The notes under the pieces: generated by a model
Database searches by the model: none
What the model saw: the letters and a program-made list of their open reading frames with translations, nothing else
What the model was told of the DNA's origin: nothing
Program-made: the position numbers and the translations under genes
NCBI RefSeq assembly: GCF_002343915.1
Contig: NZ_NETK01000001.1
Location: forward strand, 9,696,001 to 9,760,000
DNA from: Nannocystis exedens
Lineage (GTDB): Bacteria > Myxococcota_A > Polyangia > Nannocystales > Nannocystaceae
Reading direction: 5' to 3'
DNA: 64,000 nucleotides
In this document: piece after piece, positions 17,401 to 25,487 of the stretch
Layout of the letters: every line of letters begins with the position of its first letter
Position numbering within the stretch: the stretch's first letter is position 1

Positions 17401-20141
17401 TCTGCTCCTGGACGCAGCACCTCCGCGGCGCGCTGCGCTACCTCGAGATCGCGTTCCAGGCGGCGCTCCAGACCGGCGACATCACGTTCGCCTGCTACTG
17501 CTGCAATCATTACGTGGCCGACCTGCTGGTCCTCGGCGAGCCGCTCGAGCAGGTCGAGCGCGAGACGGAGCGGCGGCTGGAATTCACGCGCAACGCCAAC
17601 TTCGCCGGGTCGTCGCAGGTGCTGGTGGGGATCCAGCGGCTGGTCCGCAACCTCCAGGGGCGGACGAACAGCCGCGCGAGCTTCAGCGACGAGACGTTCG
17701 ACGACGAGGCGTTCCAGACGGAGATGGTAGAGACGCCGTGGGCGGTCGTGCGGTGCTGGTACTTCATCATGAAGCTGCAGGCGCTGTTCCTCTGCGGCGA
17801 TTACGAGGCGGCGCTGGCGGCGGGCGACCAGGCGGCGCCGATCTTGTGGTCCTCGCTCGCGCATGTCCAGGAGCCCGAGTACTGGTATTACTATGCGCTG
17901 GCGCTGGCGGCCCATGCGTCGTCCGTGGCGCCGGTGCGCCAGCGGGAGGCGCTCGCGGTGCTGGCCCGCCACGCGGCGAAGCTGGCCGAGTGGGCGGCCG
18001 CCTGCCCGGAGAACTTCGGCCACAAGCACGCGCTGGTCTCGGCCGAGATCGCCCGGCTCGAGGGCCGCGAGCGCGACGCCCTGCAATGCTACGACCGCGC
18101 GATCAAGGGGGCGCGCGCGCACGGCTTCGTGCAAAATCAGGCGATCGCCGACGAGCTCCTGGCCCGCTTCTACCGCGAACGCGGGCTCGAGATGCTGGCC
18201 GAGACGCACCTGCGCGCGGCGCGGGTCGGCTACTCGAAGTGGGGCGCGCACGGCAAGGTCCGGCAGCTCGACGAGCAAGGGTTGCTCCCGGCCGACGCGC
18301 CTCCGCACCGCGGCGAGGCGGGCGACACGGTCTCGGCGGAGCACATCGATCTGCTGGCGGTGACCAAGGCGTCGCAGTCGATCTCGAGCGAGATCGTGCA
18401 GGAGAAGCTGCTCCGCCGGCTGCTCAGCGTGGTGCTCGAGCAGAGCGGGGCCAACACGGCGCATCTGATCGGGGTGCGGCGCGGCGAGCTGACGCTGGAG
18501 GCCAGCGCGACGCTCGACGAGTCGGGGATGCGCGCCGACCTGCGGCGGCGCGGCCCCGAGGAGCTGGCCAGGCTGCTCCCGGCGTCGATCGTGCAGTACG
18601 TCCATCGCACGGGGCAGCGCGTGCTCCTCGACGACGCGCGGGCCGACCCGGGTCGGTTCGGCCTCGACGACTACGTCGCGCTGGTGCGGCCGCGCTCGCT
18701 GCTGTGCTTCCCGATCCGCCGCCGCGGCGCGGTGACGGACGTCCTCTACCTCGAGAACAGCCTGGTCCCGAGCGCGTTCCGCAGCGAACACCTGACGGTG
18801 CTCGAGCTGCTGGCGGCGCAGGCGGCCATCTCGCTCGAGAACGCGACGCTGCTGGCCCAGGAGCAGGCGGCGCGGCAGGCGGCCGAGGCGGACCACCGGC
18901 GCGCGGCGTTCCTCGGCGACGCGAGCAAGCTGCTCGGCGAGTCGCTCGACTTCGAGGAGGTGCTGCACCGCCTGACCGACCTCTGCGTGAGCTCGTTCGC
19001 CGACTGGTGCGCGATCGACGTCGTCGAGGACGGGGAGATCCGCCGCCTCACGTCGGTGCCGTCCGACCCGGCCCGGGCGGCTGCGCTCGAGGAGATGCGG
19101 TCTCGCTATCCGCCGCGCCTCGATTCACCGCACCCGTCGTCGATGGTGATTCGCACCGGCGCGCCGCTCCGCCTCGCGATGACCGAGGAGGACCGGGTGC
19201 GCTACTGCGTCGACGAGGGCCACGTCCGGCTGTTGCGGGAGGTCGGGGTCACGTCCGCGATCGTGGCGCCGCTGTCGTCGGGTCCGCAGATCATCGGCGC
19301 CATCACGCTCGGGTCGGCGCGGCCGGGCTTCGCCTACGCGGCCGCCGACCTCGACCTGCTGGTGGAGCTGGCCCGCCGCGCGGCGATGGCGATCGACAAC
19401 GCCAGGCTCTACCGCCAGGCCCAGGCGGCGCTGCGGCTGCGCGACGAGTTCCTGTCGGTCGCGTCGCACGAGCTGCGCACGCCGATGACGTCGCTCACCC
19501 TCGCGCTGCAGACGATGGTCAAGCGGGCCCCGGACGGTGGGCCGCTCGATCCGCAGGTCACCAGCAAGCTGCTCGATCTGGCGAACCGTCAGGCGGGGCG
19601 GATGAACCGCCTCATCGGCGACCTCCTCGACGTGTCGCGCATCGAGACCTGGCAGCTCGCGCTGTCGCTCGCCGAGGTCGAGCTGAGCGGGCTCGTGCGC
19701 GAAATCGTGGGGCGGTTCCAGCCCGACCTCGCCCGCGCCGGCAGCCCGGTGACGATCGAGGCCGAGGCGCCGGTCATCGGCCGCTGGGACCGCTCGCGCC
19801 TCGAGCAGGTCGTCTCCAACATCCTCTCGAACGCGGCCAAGTTCGGGGCCGGCGCGCCGATCGAGATCGCGGTGGAAGGGGCTGAAGGCAGGGCTCGACT
19901 GACGATCCGGGACCACGGGATCGGCATCGATCCGGCCCACTTGCCGCGGATCTTCGAGCGCTTCGAGCGCGGCGTGTCGGCGCAGAACTACGGCGGGCTG
20001 GGGCTGGGCCTCTACATCGCCCGCCGGATCGTCGAGGGCCACTGCGGGACGATCCACGCCACGAGCACGCCGGGCGAGGGCTCGACGTTCATCGTCGAGC
20101 TGCCGTGCGCCGGGGCGACGGACGGAGGTCGACGGTCATGA
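14451..20141 (+). CDS. multidomain hybrid: Ser/Thr (pseudo)kinase - AAA ATPase - TPR - GAF - histidine kinase
   Basis: An 1896-aa cytoplasmic signalling protein of the multi-sensor multi-kinase type. Order: protein-kinase domain (HKDLKPDN near residue 130; SLPYMSPEQTGRMNRP), AAA_16/STAND ATPase with P-loop GYSGVGKSSLV (about residue 333) and LFLDDLQWVDPAS, a long helical TPR-like region, two GAF domains (about 1300-1450 and 1490-1640), then HisKA with SHELRTP (His near 1672) and HATPase_c with NILSNAAKF, DHGIGI and GLGLGLYIARR. The kinase DFG is replaced by NLG, so its Mg-binding Asp is missing and this domain may be inactive. The start at 14451 (MGDAGTADPAKY) is chosen over a GTG 36 nt upstream; neither has a clear ribosome binding site. 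A single-domain response regulator overlaps its stop codon by ATGA, so the two are co-translated partners. Confidence 0.93.
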   Translation: MGDAGTADPAKYRATGLLCQSAGSGIYRAVRIEDNRAVVIKTLDPRMRPARELERLRAEYELGRALDIPGTVKPIALDTYRGMPALVLEHFDGTFLEQLLTTTPLPIERFLALAIGIAGAVEELHRRDVVHKDLKPDNIVVDPVRGEVKLANLGVASPRHREPGLAPTPGVLAGSLPYMSPEQTGRMNRPLDCRTDLYSLGVTFYRMLTGRLPFRASDPLEWVHCHVARPVTPPAALRPSIPAVISAIVVKLLAKVAEDRYQSARGLRRDLERCLTEWRARGRVESFPLGEEDLSERPCAPQELYGRERELAALRGAFEAMVETGAPGVVRVSGYSGVGKSSLVYRLQRPIVQAHGFFLAGKFDQYQRGIPYATISQAFRALVRDILAEPEERVTAWRGRLTAALGLNARLIVDIIPELALVLGEQPPVPELSGADAQSRFHLVFRQFLGVFAAREHPVALFLDDLQWVDPASLALLTHLVTHPDIHYFLWIGAYRDNELSAEHPLMTALARVREANVPVCDVVLKPLSEEHVAALVTATFGGRVRDPTTLGRLIHGKTGGNPFFALQFINMLYQEGLIALDLSSGLWAGDAPRIHAKATTSNVAELMVRTLQRLSSPAREALKLAACLGGATELGLLAALADRPEAEVRRDLSAAVQAGLVLRDGDAYKFAHDRVQEAAFSLIPAAERAAVHLRIGRLLLARLSREELEAQVFEVAAHFEEGAYLLERTDEKVRVAELHLAAGRKAQASTAYDAAVRYYAAGSALLDPEAWAEQHSLAFSLGFGRAECEYLQGRFDAAESLFAALFDHAQTRRERAEIRRIEVDLFTSRQELRTAVERGIEGLRWLGVELSAHPSREQVRRELQTIRDALGERAIEDLLELPRLTDPDMRAALGILAVLFAPALNTDPELPFLCYCRMVQISLRHGNGEGSALGYAYFGMVLGPSFGRYHEGYRFGKLGYDLAERLGLVAYRAKLHCIFGDCVCSWTQHLRGALRYLEIAFQAALQTGDITFACYCCNHYVADLLVLGEPLEQVERETERRLEFTRNANFAGSSQVLVGIQRLVRNLQGRTNSRASFSDETFDDEAFQTEMVETPWAVVRCWYFIMKLQALFLCGDYEAALAAGDQAAPILWSSLAHVQEPEYWYYYALALAAHASSVAPVRQREALAVLARHAAKLAEWAAACPENFGHKHALVSAEIARLEGRERDALQCYDRAIKGARAHGFVQNQAIADELLARFYRERGLEMLAETHLRAARVGYSKWGAHGKVRQLDEQGLLPADAPPHRGEAGDTVSAEHIDLLAVTKASQSISSEIVQEKLLRRLLSVVLEQSGANTAHLIGVRRGELTLEASATLDESGMRADLRRRGPEELARLLPASIVQYVHRTGQRVLLDDARADPGRFGLDDYVALVRPRSLLCFPIRRRGAVTDVLYLENSLVPSAFRSEHLTVLELLAAQAAISLENATLLAQEQAARQAAEADHRRAAFLGDASKLLGESLDFEEVLHRLTDLCVSSFADWCAIDVVEDGEIRRLTSVPSDPARAAALEEMRSRYPPRLDSPHPSSMVIRTGAPLRLAMTEEDRVRYCVDEGHVRLLREVGVTSAIVAPLSSGPQIIGAITLGSARPGFAYAAADLDLLVELARRAAMAIDNARLYRQAQAALRLRDEFLSVASHELRTPMTSLTLALQTMVKRAPDGGPLDPQVTSKLLDLANRQAGRMNRLIGDLLDVSRIETWQLALSLAEVELSGLVREIVGRFQPDLARAGSPVTIEAEAPVIGRWDRSRLEQVVSNILSNAAKFGAGAPIEIAVEGAEGRARLTIRDHGIGIDPAHLPRIFERFERGVSAQNYGGLGLGLYIARRIVEGHCGTIHATSTPGEGSTFIVELPCAGATDGGRRS

Positions 20142-20536
20142 CGGCGGAGAGGCAGGAGGCGGGGGGGCTGGTGCTCGTGGTCGACGACGACCCGGACGTC
20201 TGCGAGACGCTGCAGACGGTCCTCGAGGTGTCGGGCTATCGCGTCGCGGCCGCGGTCAACGGTCGGGAGGCCCTGAAGACGCTGCGCAGCGGCGTCCGCC
20301 CGTGCCTGGTCCTGCTCGATCTGATGATGCCGGTGATGAACGGGCAGGAGTTCCGCGCCGAACAACGCCGGGACCCCTCGATCGCCGCGGTCCCGGTGGT
20401 GGTGGTGTCGGGCGACCACCGCGTGGCCGAGAAGGCGACGGAGATGGGCCTGGAAGGGCTGAGCAAGCCGATCGACATCGACGATCTGCTGCAGCTGGTG
20501 GGCCGCTTCTGCGGGCCGCCGGCATGCACGTGCTGA
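20138..20536 (+). CDS. single-domain response regulator (CheY-like)
   Basis: A 132-aa receiver domain with acidic pair VVDDDPD, phospho-acceptor Asp61 in LVLLDLMMP, the Thr/Ser switch region VVVVSGDH and conserved Lys in SKPIDIDDL. There is no output domain, so it works by protein contact or as a phosphate carrier. Its ATG overlaps the TGA of the hybrid histidine kinase (ATGA at 20138-20141), which points to translational coupling and to that kinase as phosphodonor. A hairpin follows 55 nt after its stop. Confidence 0.93.
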   Translation: MTAERQEAGGLVLVVDDDPDVCETLQTVLEVSGYRVAAAVNGREALKTLRSGVRPCLVLLDLMMPVMNGQEFRAEQRRDPSIAAVPVVVVSGDHRVAEKATEMGLEGLSKPIDIDDLLQLVGRFCGPPACTC

Positions 20537-20590
20537 GCTCACCCTGGGTGATGGCGGGCGCGTCGAGGTCGATGGGCGTCGACATGTCGG

Positions 20591-20610
20591 GCCGCGGATC
20601 AGCCCGCGGC
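20591..20610 (+). terminator. hairpin after the response regulator
   Basis: GCCGCGG, loop ATCAGC, CCGCGGC form a 7-bp GC stem between the response regulator and the next gene. It is a likely factor-dependent or weak intrinsic terminator, without a U-run. Confidence 0.45.
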
Positions 20611-20729
20611 GAGGGGCGGGGACAAAGCGTCGAAGGCGGCTTCGCGGGCGCCGGCCGGGCCGGCGAGCGACCGGGGAAAAAATCGTCTGCTCCAGCGAAC
20701 CGGTACTCCCCCCCTGGAACAACGGAGGC

Positions 20730-23700
20730 ATGGATCCCACGACGACAACGAAGACAAGCGACGCGATATCGCCCGACCCCGAGGGCCTGAACGTCAGCGA
20801 GCACCGAGGTGCAGCACGCCCGCGGACCTACCTCGCCGCGGCGGCCAGCGGCCTCTCTCTCCTCGCGGGTGGCTACGCGGCCAGCATCCACGCGTTCGGG
20901 CAGCCCGCCGCGGACGAACAGGCTGTGGGCTTCACATTGCCCGAGACACTGCCTCTCTACACGGACAAGACCCCGATCTGTCACTACCTCGAGCGTGGCA
21001 TCGACGACTTCAAGGCGGGACAGGCCGACTGGCACACCATCACCGCCGCCGAGGTCAAGACGCTCGCCGACATCGAGGAGCTCACCCTCGGCTTGGACGC
21101 GCCCTATACGCACTGCAGGGACAACCCGCGGAGCATCCCCTGCTCCGACGAGGACGTGAGCAAGGCCTTCTGCGTCGAGCAGTTGAGCCTCCGCGTCGGC
21201 GGCGTCCTGCTCTACGACCAGGTCGCGCCCGCGAACCAGTGTGTGATGGACGTCGGGAGCGGGCTCTACGGCATGCGCACGATATCGGGTTCGAAGCTGC
21301 GCTCGAACCCCCGGTGGGGCTTTACGGCCGCGGAGCTCGAGTCCTGGTTCAAGTACGTCGAGGTCGGACCCGACGGCGAGTTCAACTTCAAGCTCCCCGG
21401 GATCGCGTTCAGCGCCGAGCTGCTCGCGCGTACGGTCGAAGGGATTGTGGGGGATTGGCTCGCGCGCGAGGCGAAGGGGTGCGCGCAGAACGGGACGCTC
21501 GCATACGACGACAATCCTTATTGCGGGAACCGACGAGGAACGCTGTCGCACTCCATCCTCTTCTTCGCCGACGACGGCGTCGACTGCGACCTCGGGAATT
21601 GCCCCCCGAAGAGCGCGCGACGGTCCAGCCCGTGGGTCGAAACCGAAGGGCGGGCGAAAAGTGTCCACTTCGACCTCGACATCGAGGCGCTCAAGGGAGC
21701 TGCAGACCCGCAAGACTGCGTGAAGGATCCCTTCTCGCTCAAACTATGGTGCGGCACGAAGTACACCGACCGCGGGCAGGGGAGCGTCGAATTCGATCTC
21801 GGCCTTACATGCGATATCGGCCTCATCGCGGGGACACTCGCGGGCAAATCGTACAAGTATGCGCCCTGCGCGGACGATGCGCCGCTGCACCCCGCGCGGC
21901 GCTGCTGGAAGATCGAGGCGGCGACTCCGGCCAGCAAACGGGCGCATCTCCGCTGTCCGGCGGGCGACACGTCCAAGGCCTGCGGCATGAAGACGACCCA
22001 GTTCCGCTCGTACTACGACGTGAAAACGTCCGTGAGCGACCTCAGGATCGACGCCGAGGGAGGGCTCTACTATTTATATGCATTGGTCTTCAAATGCCTC
22101 TTCGGCGCGGCCTGCGATCCGGACGACGTGGCGACGGACATGTTGTCCGGGGCGGTCGACGCGAGCCTCTTGCAACAGACGTACTTCAGCGGCCTCGAGG
22201 GGTGCCCGGCCGTTTCGTACGAGCCGGATGGCGCGATCGTGGTCGATCTGCAACCTCTCGACATTTGCCCGCCCGGCAGCCCCGACCCACACTGTGCGAC
22301 CAAGCTCGGATACGACGGACAGGGAAGCAAGCTCGTCGGCGATGCGAGCGCTTCGCCGCACGACGTGGCGGCCGCGCCCGCGTCTGTCGCTCCCACGGAG
22401 TTCTGGCTCGCGGCGAGCGGCAGCGCCCCACGCCTCGCAAGGGACCGATTTCCCGAGCTCGTGCGCTTCGTGCGTGCCCGCGCCGCGGCGAAGAAGTCGG
22501 GGTATGCGGCAGCGGCGACGGCGACGGCGACACCGACCGAGCGCTTCCGGATGGACGAGATCGACGGAGCGCTCACGGCCATGTGTGCCGCCGCCCCTGC
22601 TTGCTCGCCGAACCTCGACATCGCCGAGATCCCGCTCGCGGAGCTCGCGGCCGTCGATTTCGACGCGGTCCGGGCGACTCTCGACGGCCCCTGCTTGCCG
22701 GGGGAGGCGCCCGCCGTATGCGAGCAGCGCAAGCTCCTCGCCGTCCAGGCGAAGATCGGCTTCCTCCTCGACAACGACGAGTTCAAGGACAACTGCGTCG
22801 GCTACTCGTACCCGGGGCAGACGACCTCGCTCCTCCAGTATTATCGAGCCGCCGCCCAATGGTTCTCGGAGAAGCTCTTGCCCGCCTACGAAAAGACGGG
22901 GCCCACCAGCTGCCGGGCGCAGGCGAAGATCGAGACGCTCTTTCCGGCGATGGGCATCGAGCTCCGCGTCAAGACGCGTGAAGACGTGTCCGATACGTTC
23001 CCCTTCGTAAACCTGCGCGACAACGACAGCCCAGCGGTCGCCTCGTTGCGCCCCTCGCTCCGCTGCGCGCACTTGCGTGCGACGGAGCTGGAGTCGTCGA
23101 AGGCCCCCGCCTGCGGGACGAACGGGGTGCTCGCAAAGGGGCCCGGAGCGGCGGAGAAGCACGAGTGTGGCACCGTCGCGGGGGGCGCCTGTGCCGACTT
23201 TCGGGAGGCCGAAATCGGCGTTGCTTCGCTGGAGTCTCCGCAGTTCCATCCGAACGGTGATTCGGCGTGGTGGGCGCGCTGCGGGCACGACGTCGACAGC
23301 GGGCGGCCGATGACGTGCGTCGATTCGTTCTACCCGGGCGCCGCGCCGAACGTCGCCGGTACCTGCAAGATCTGCGGGACGCCGGACGAAGGGGAAGACC
23401 CGAACCTTTTCACGATGATCGGGTGCCGGCCTCAGAACGGTTCGTGCCCCTACGGGCTCGCCGAGTTCCCCGACGGGCTCTGCTGGTCCGAATCGGCCGG
23501 GCCGCCGGCGTGGATGTGCGAGGCGGATTGCGAAGCCATCTATAACGGCCACGGCTACTGCGTCCATGACACATCGTGGCGAGCCTGGGCGAAGAAGCGC
23601 TTCCCCGAGTACGCAACCCACCCGGACGAGTACGCCAGGCCCATCTGCGCCGATTTCGACTCCTGCCCGAACAGTGGGACCGGGTGCGCGTCGAGAGGCA

Positions 23701-23843
23701 TGGCGTGCAACCCCGCGACATCCGCCTGCGACTTCGAGTGCTTCGAAGACAGCGATTGCGAGTCGCCGCTGCCGGCGCCCGCCTATCCGGCGGACTTCGT
23801 CTGCGACGACAATCGATGTGTCCACAAGTTCACGGCGAAGTGA
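20730..23843 (+). CDS. large Cys-rich exported/envelope protein of unknown function
   Basis: A 1037-aa protein I do not recognise. ATG 20730 follows a good Shine-Dalgarno sequence (ACGGAGG, 2-3 nt spacing). An N-terminal tail of about 33 residues precedes one hydrophobic helix (TYLAAAASGLSLLAGGYAAS), read as a signal anchor or long signal peptide. The rest is rich in Cys spread over the whole length, with small Cys-knot-like clusters near the C-terminus (CEADCEAIYNGHGYC, CASRGMACNPATSACDFEC, CVHKFTAK at the very end) as in metazoan-like Cys-rich surface proteins. Codon use is looser than its neighbours, with more A/T at third positions and short AT-rich stretches such as 22068-22090, which may mean later acquisition. 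No catalytic motif was seen. Confidence 0.8.
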   Translation: MDPTTTTKTSDAISPDPEGLNVSEHRGAARPRTYLAAAASGLSLLAGGYAASIHAFGQPAADEQAVGFTLPETLPLYTDKTPICHYLERGIDDFKAGQADWHTITAAEVKTLADIEELTLGLDAPYTHCRDNPRSIPCSDEDVSKAFCVEQLSLRVGGVLLYDQVAPANQCVMDVGSGLYGMRTISGSKLRSNPRWGFTAAELESWFKYVEVGPDGEFNFKLPGIAFSAELLARTVEGIVGDWLAREAKGCAQNGTLAYDDNPYCGNRRGTLSHSILFFADDGVDCDLGNCPPKSARRSSPWVETEGRAKSVHFDLDIEALKGAADPQDCVKDPFSLKLWCGTKYTDRGQGSVEFDLGLTCDIGLIAGTLAGKSYKYAPCADDAPLHPARRCWKIEAATPASKRAHLRCPAGDTSKACGMKTTQFRSYYDVKTSVSDLRIDAEGGLYYLYALVFKCLFGAACDPDDVATDMLSGAVDASLLQQTYFSGLEGCPAVSYEPDGAIVVDLQPLDICPPGSPDPHCATKLGYDGQGSKLVGDASASPHDVAAAPASVAPTEFWLAASGSAPRLARDRFPELVRFVRARAAAKKSGYAAAATATATPTERFRMDEIDGALTAMCAAAPACSPNLDIAEIPLAELAAVDFDAVRATLDGPCLPGEAPAVCEQRKLLAVQAKIGFLLDNDEFKDNCVGYSYPGQTTSLLQYYRAAAQWFSEKLLPAYEKTGPTSCRAQAKIETLFPAMGIELRVKTREDVSDTFPFVNLRDNDSPAVASLRPSLRCAHLRATELESSKAPACGTNGVLAKGPGAAEKHECGTVAGGACADFREAEIGVASLESPQFHPNGDSAWWARCGHDVDSGRPMTCVDSFYPGAAPNVAGTCKICGTPDEGEDPNLFTMIGCRPQNGSCPYGLAEFPDGLCWSESAGPPAWMCEADCEAIYNGHGYCVHDTSWRAWAKKRFPEYATHPDEYARPICADFDSCPNSGTGCASRGMACNPATSACDFECFEDSDCESPLPAPAYPADFVCDDNRCVHKFTAK

Positions 23844-23849
23844 GAAGCG

Positions 23850-23865
23850 CCGCGTGAGCACGCGG
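23850..23865 (+). terminator. hairpin after the Cys-rich protein gene
   Basis: CCGCGT, loop GAGC, ACGCGG form a perfect 6-bp stem 6 nt after the stop codon. It lacks a U-tract. Confidence 0.45.
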
Positions 23866-24371
23866 TACGCCGGCGGCGGGGCGAACCTCGTCGCCGAAGT
23901 GCCGCGGAGCGGACAAAGAGGGACGCCTCGTTCTCCGCCCGGGCAGCTCCGGGCGATGGCCTGTCTTGCGTCGGACCGGCACGTCATCGCCTGGTCCGGA
24001 AGATCTGCTCGGCCGGTCCATCGTGCCCAGGCTCACACCTGCTGGTGACCAGGGTCGGTCCGCGTTGCAACACTGCTGCCTCGTCGCTCGATGCCGGCCT
24101 CAGGCGCGAGGAGCTGGTCGCGCCAGCCGTTGCCGTCGCAGGTCTCGCCTCGGGCACGTCGAGCATGTCGATCGTGCCAGCGCTCCTCGCCCAGGGCAGC
24201 AGCAGCGACGCATCTCGCCGCGGAGGGCGAGCGCACATGCGAGATCGCGCGGTGATTGGAGCATTCGCGGCTCGAAGGGCGCCGGCCGAACGGCCTCCAG
24301 AAAACCCAGTCGCAACGCGGGATCATGGGGGCGTGGCTCGACCCGATCCCGCGTTGCTATCGTCGCCACGT
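23866..24371. other. intergenic region upstream of the first ECF sigma gene
   Basis: About 500 bp with overlapping frames on all strands but none with a domain. It ends with the -10-like TATCGT (24358-24363), 8 nt before the sigma-factor ATG. I see no RNA gene or repeat in it. Confidence 0.45.
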
Positions 24372-25031
24372 ATGTCCGCAGACTGGGAGACGGACAAGGC
24401 CCTCTTGGCCGCCTGGCGAGCCGGCGAGAGCACAGCGGGCAGACAGCTCTACGAGCGCCACTGCGACGCGGTCATCCGCGTGTTCGAGAACAAGCTCGGG
24501 GCCGAGGCCGAAGACCTGATCCAGCAGACCTTCCTGGCCCTGGTCCGCACGCGCGACGCCCTCCGCGAGGGCACGACGGTGCGGGCGTACCTGCTGACGA
24601 CGGCCCGCAACCTGCTGATCGACCACCTGCGCAAGCGCGGGCGCGCCGGCGGGCCGCCGCTCGACCTCGAGCAGGTCAGCATCGCGGATCTCGAGCCCGG
24701 TCCCTCGTCGATCATCGCCCGGCGGCGCGAGCAGCAGCTCCTGCTCGCGGCGCTGCGCGCCATCCCCGTCGAGCATCAGCTCGCGCTCGAGCTGCACTAC
24801 TGGGAGGGGCTCCCTGCGGCCGAGATCGCGGAGATCGTCGGGATCTCCCACTCGGCCATGCGCAGCCGCATGGTCCGGGCGCGGGAGCTGCTGCACGCGC
24901 AGCTGCGGCGCCTCGCCGAGACGCCGCAGCTGGTCGAGAGCACGCTCGATGGGCTGGAGAAGTGGGCCCGGGGCATTCGCGAGGTCAAGGGCTCAGGGCC
25001 TTGGTCAGGCGGTGGGGGGTCGGGCTCGTGA
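24372..25031 (+). CDS. ECF-type RNA polymerase sigma factor
   Basis: A 219-aa sigma-70 family protein lacking region 1 and region 3. Region 2 spans AGRQLYERHCDAVIRVFENK to ARNLLIDHLRKRG; region 4 holds the helix-turn-helix EGLPAAEIAEIVGISHSAMR. The ORF is open far upstream, but the paralogue at 28672 starts at the same relative position and TATCGT lies 8 nt before this ATG, so 24372 is preferred. ECF sigma factors direct polymerase to stress or envelope genes. No membrane anti-sigma factor is encoded next to it. Its last 47 bp overlap the end of the convergent hypothetical gene at 24985-25479. Confidence 0.9.
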   Translation: MSADWETDKALLAAWRAGESTAGRQLYERHCDAVIRVFENKLGAEAEDLIQQTFLALVRTRDALREGTTVRAYLLTTARNLLIDHLRKRGRAGGPPLDLEQVSIADLEPGPSSIIARRREQQLLLAALRAIPVEHQLALELHYWEGLPAAEIAEIVGISHSAMRSRMVRARELLHAQLRRLAETPQLVESTLDGLEKWARGIREVKGSGPWSGGGGSGS

Positions 25032-25479
25032 AGGGACGGCCGGGCGGCGTCGGCATCGGCAACAAGATGACCTTCATGCGCGTCGTCGAGAGCGTCCCTT
25101 CGGGGGAGATCGCACGGACCTCGAAGTCACATTGAGGATACGTCGTCTGAGTGTCGACGAATTCGATGGCGAAGACATTGCTGCCCTCCGGCACGACGCG
25201 GAGCCCCCCGCCGATGGTATGCGAAGGGACGACGATATGCATAGGTATCAAGAATTGCAGCCTCATGCAGCCTTTGTACGTGTCCCAACAGATCACCGGG
25301 TGACCTTCGAACGTGGGCGAGGGCGCGGTCGAAATTGCTGCCCCTAGCTGCAGATCGGTCGAGGTGTTGGGCTGCGCGACCTCGAGGGCCGACAGTACGG
25401 CGGTCCGCTCGACGACGTTGCACACGATTTGCATGAGGGCGATGTTGTCTGCTTTGATGTGACTCATGGTTGAACTCAT
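24985..25479 (-). CDS. hypothetical protein encoded downstream of a Ser/Thr kinase
   Basis: A protein of about 164 aa with no recognised family. It begins MSSTMSHIKADNIALMQIVC and appears beta-rich after residue 50 (FEGHPVICWDTYKGCMRLQF, VFAIEFVDTQTTYPQCDFEV). There is no signal peptide. The start at 25479 is 8 nt after the kinase stop; ATG 25467 and an overlapping TTG at 25491 are alternatives, the latter allowing translational coupling. Local base composition (25040-25490) is less GC-rich than the surroundings, which supports it as a distinct coding unit, possibly acquired. Its 3' end overlaps the convergent sigma gene by 47 bp. It may act with the kinase, for example as a substrate or sensor partner, but this is only inferred from position. 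Confidence 0.7.
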   Translation of the reverse strand: MSSTMSHIKADNIALMQIVCNVVERTAVLSALEVAQPNTSTDLQLGAAISTAPSPTFEGHPVICWDTYKGCMRLQFLIPMHIVVPSHTIGGGLRVVPEGSNVFAIEFVDTQTTYPQCDFEVRAISPEGTLSTTRMKVILLPMPTPPGRPFTSPTPHRLTKALSP

Positions 25480-25487
25480 TCGCTCTG

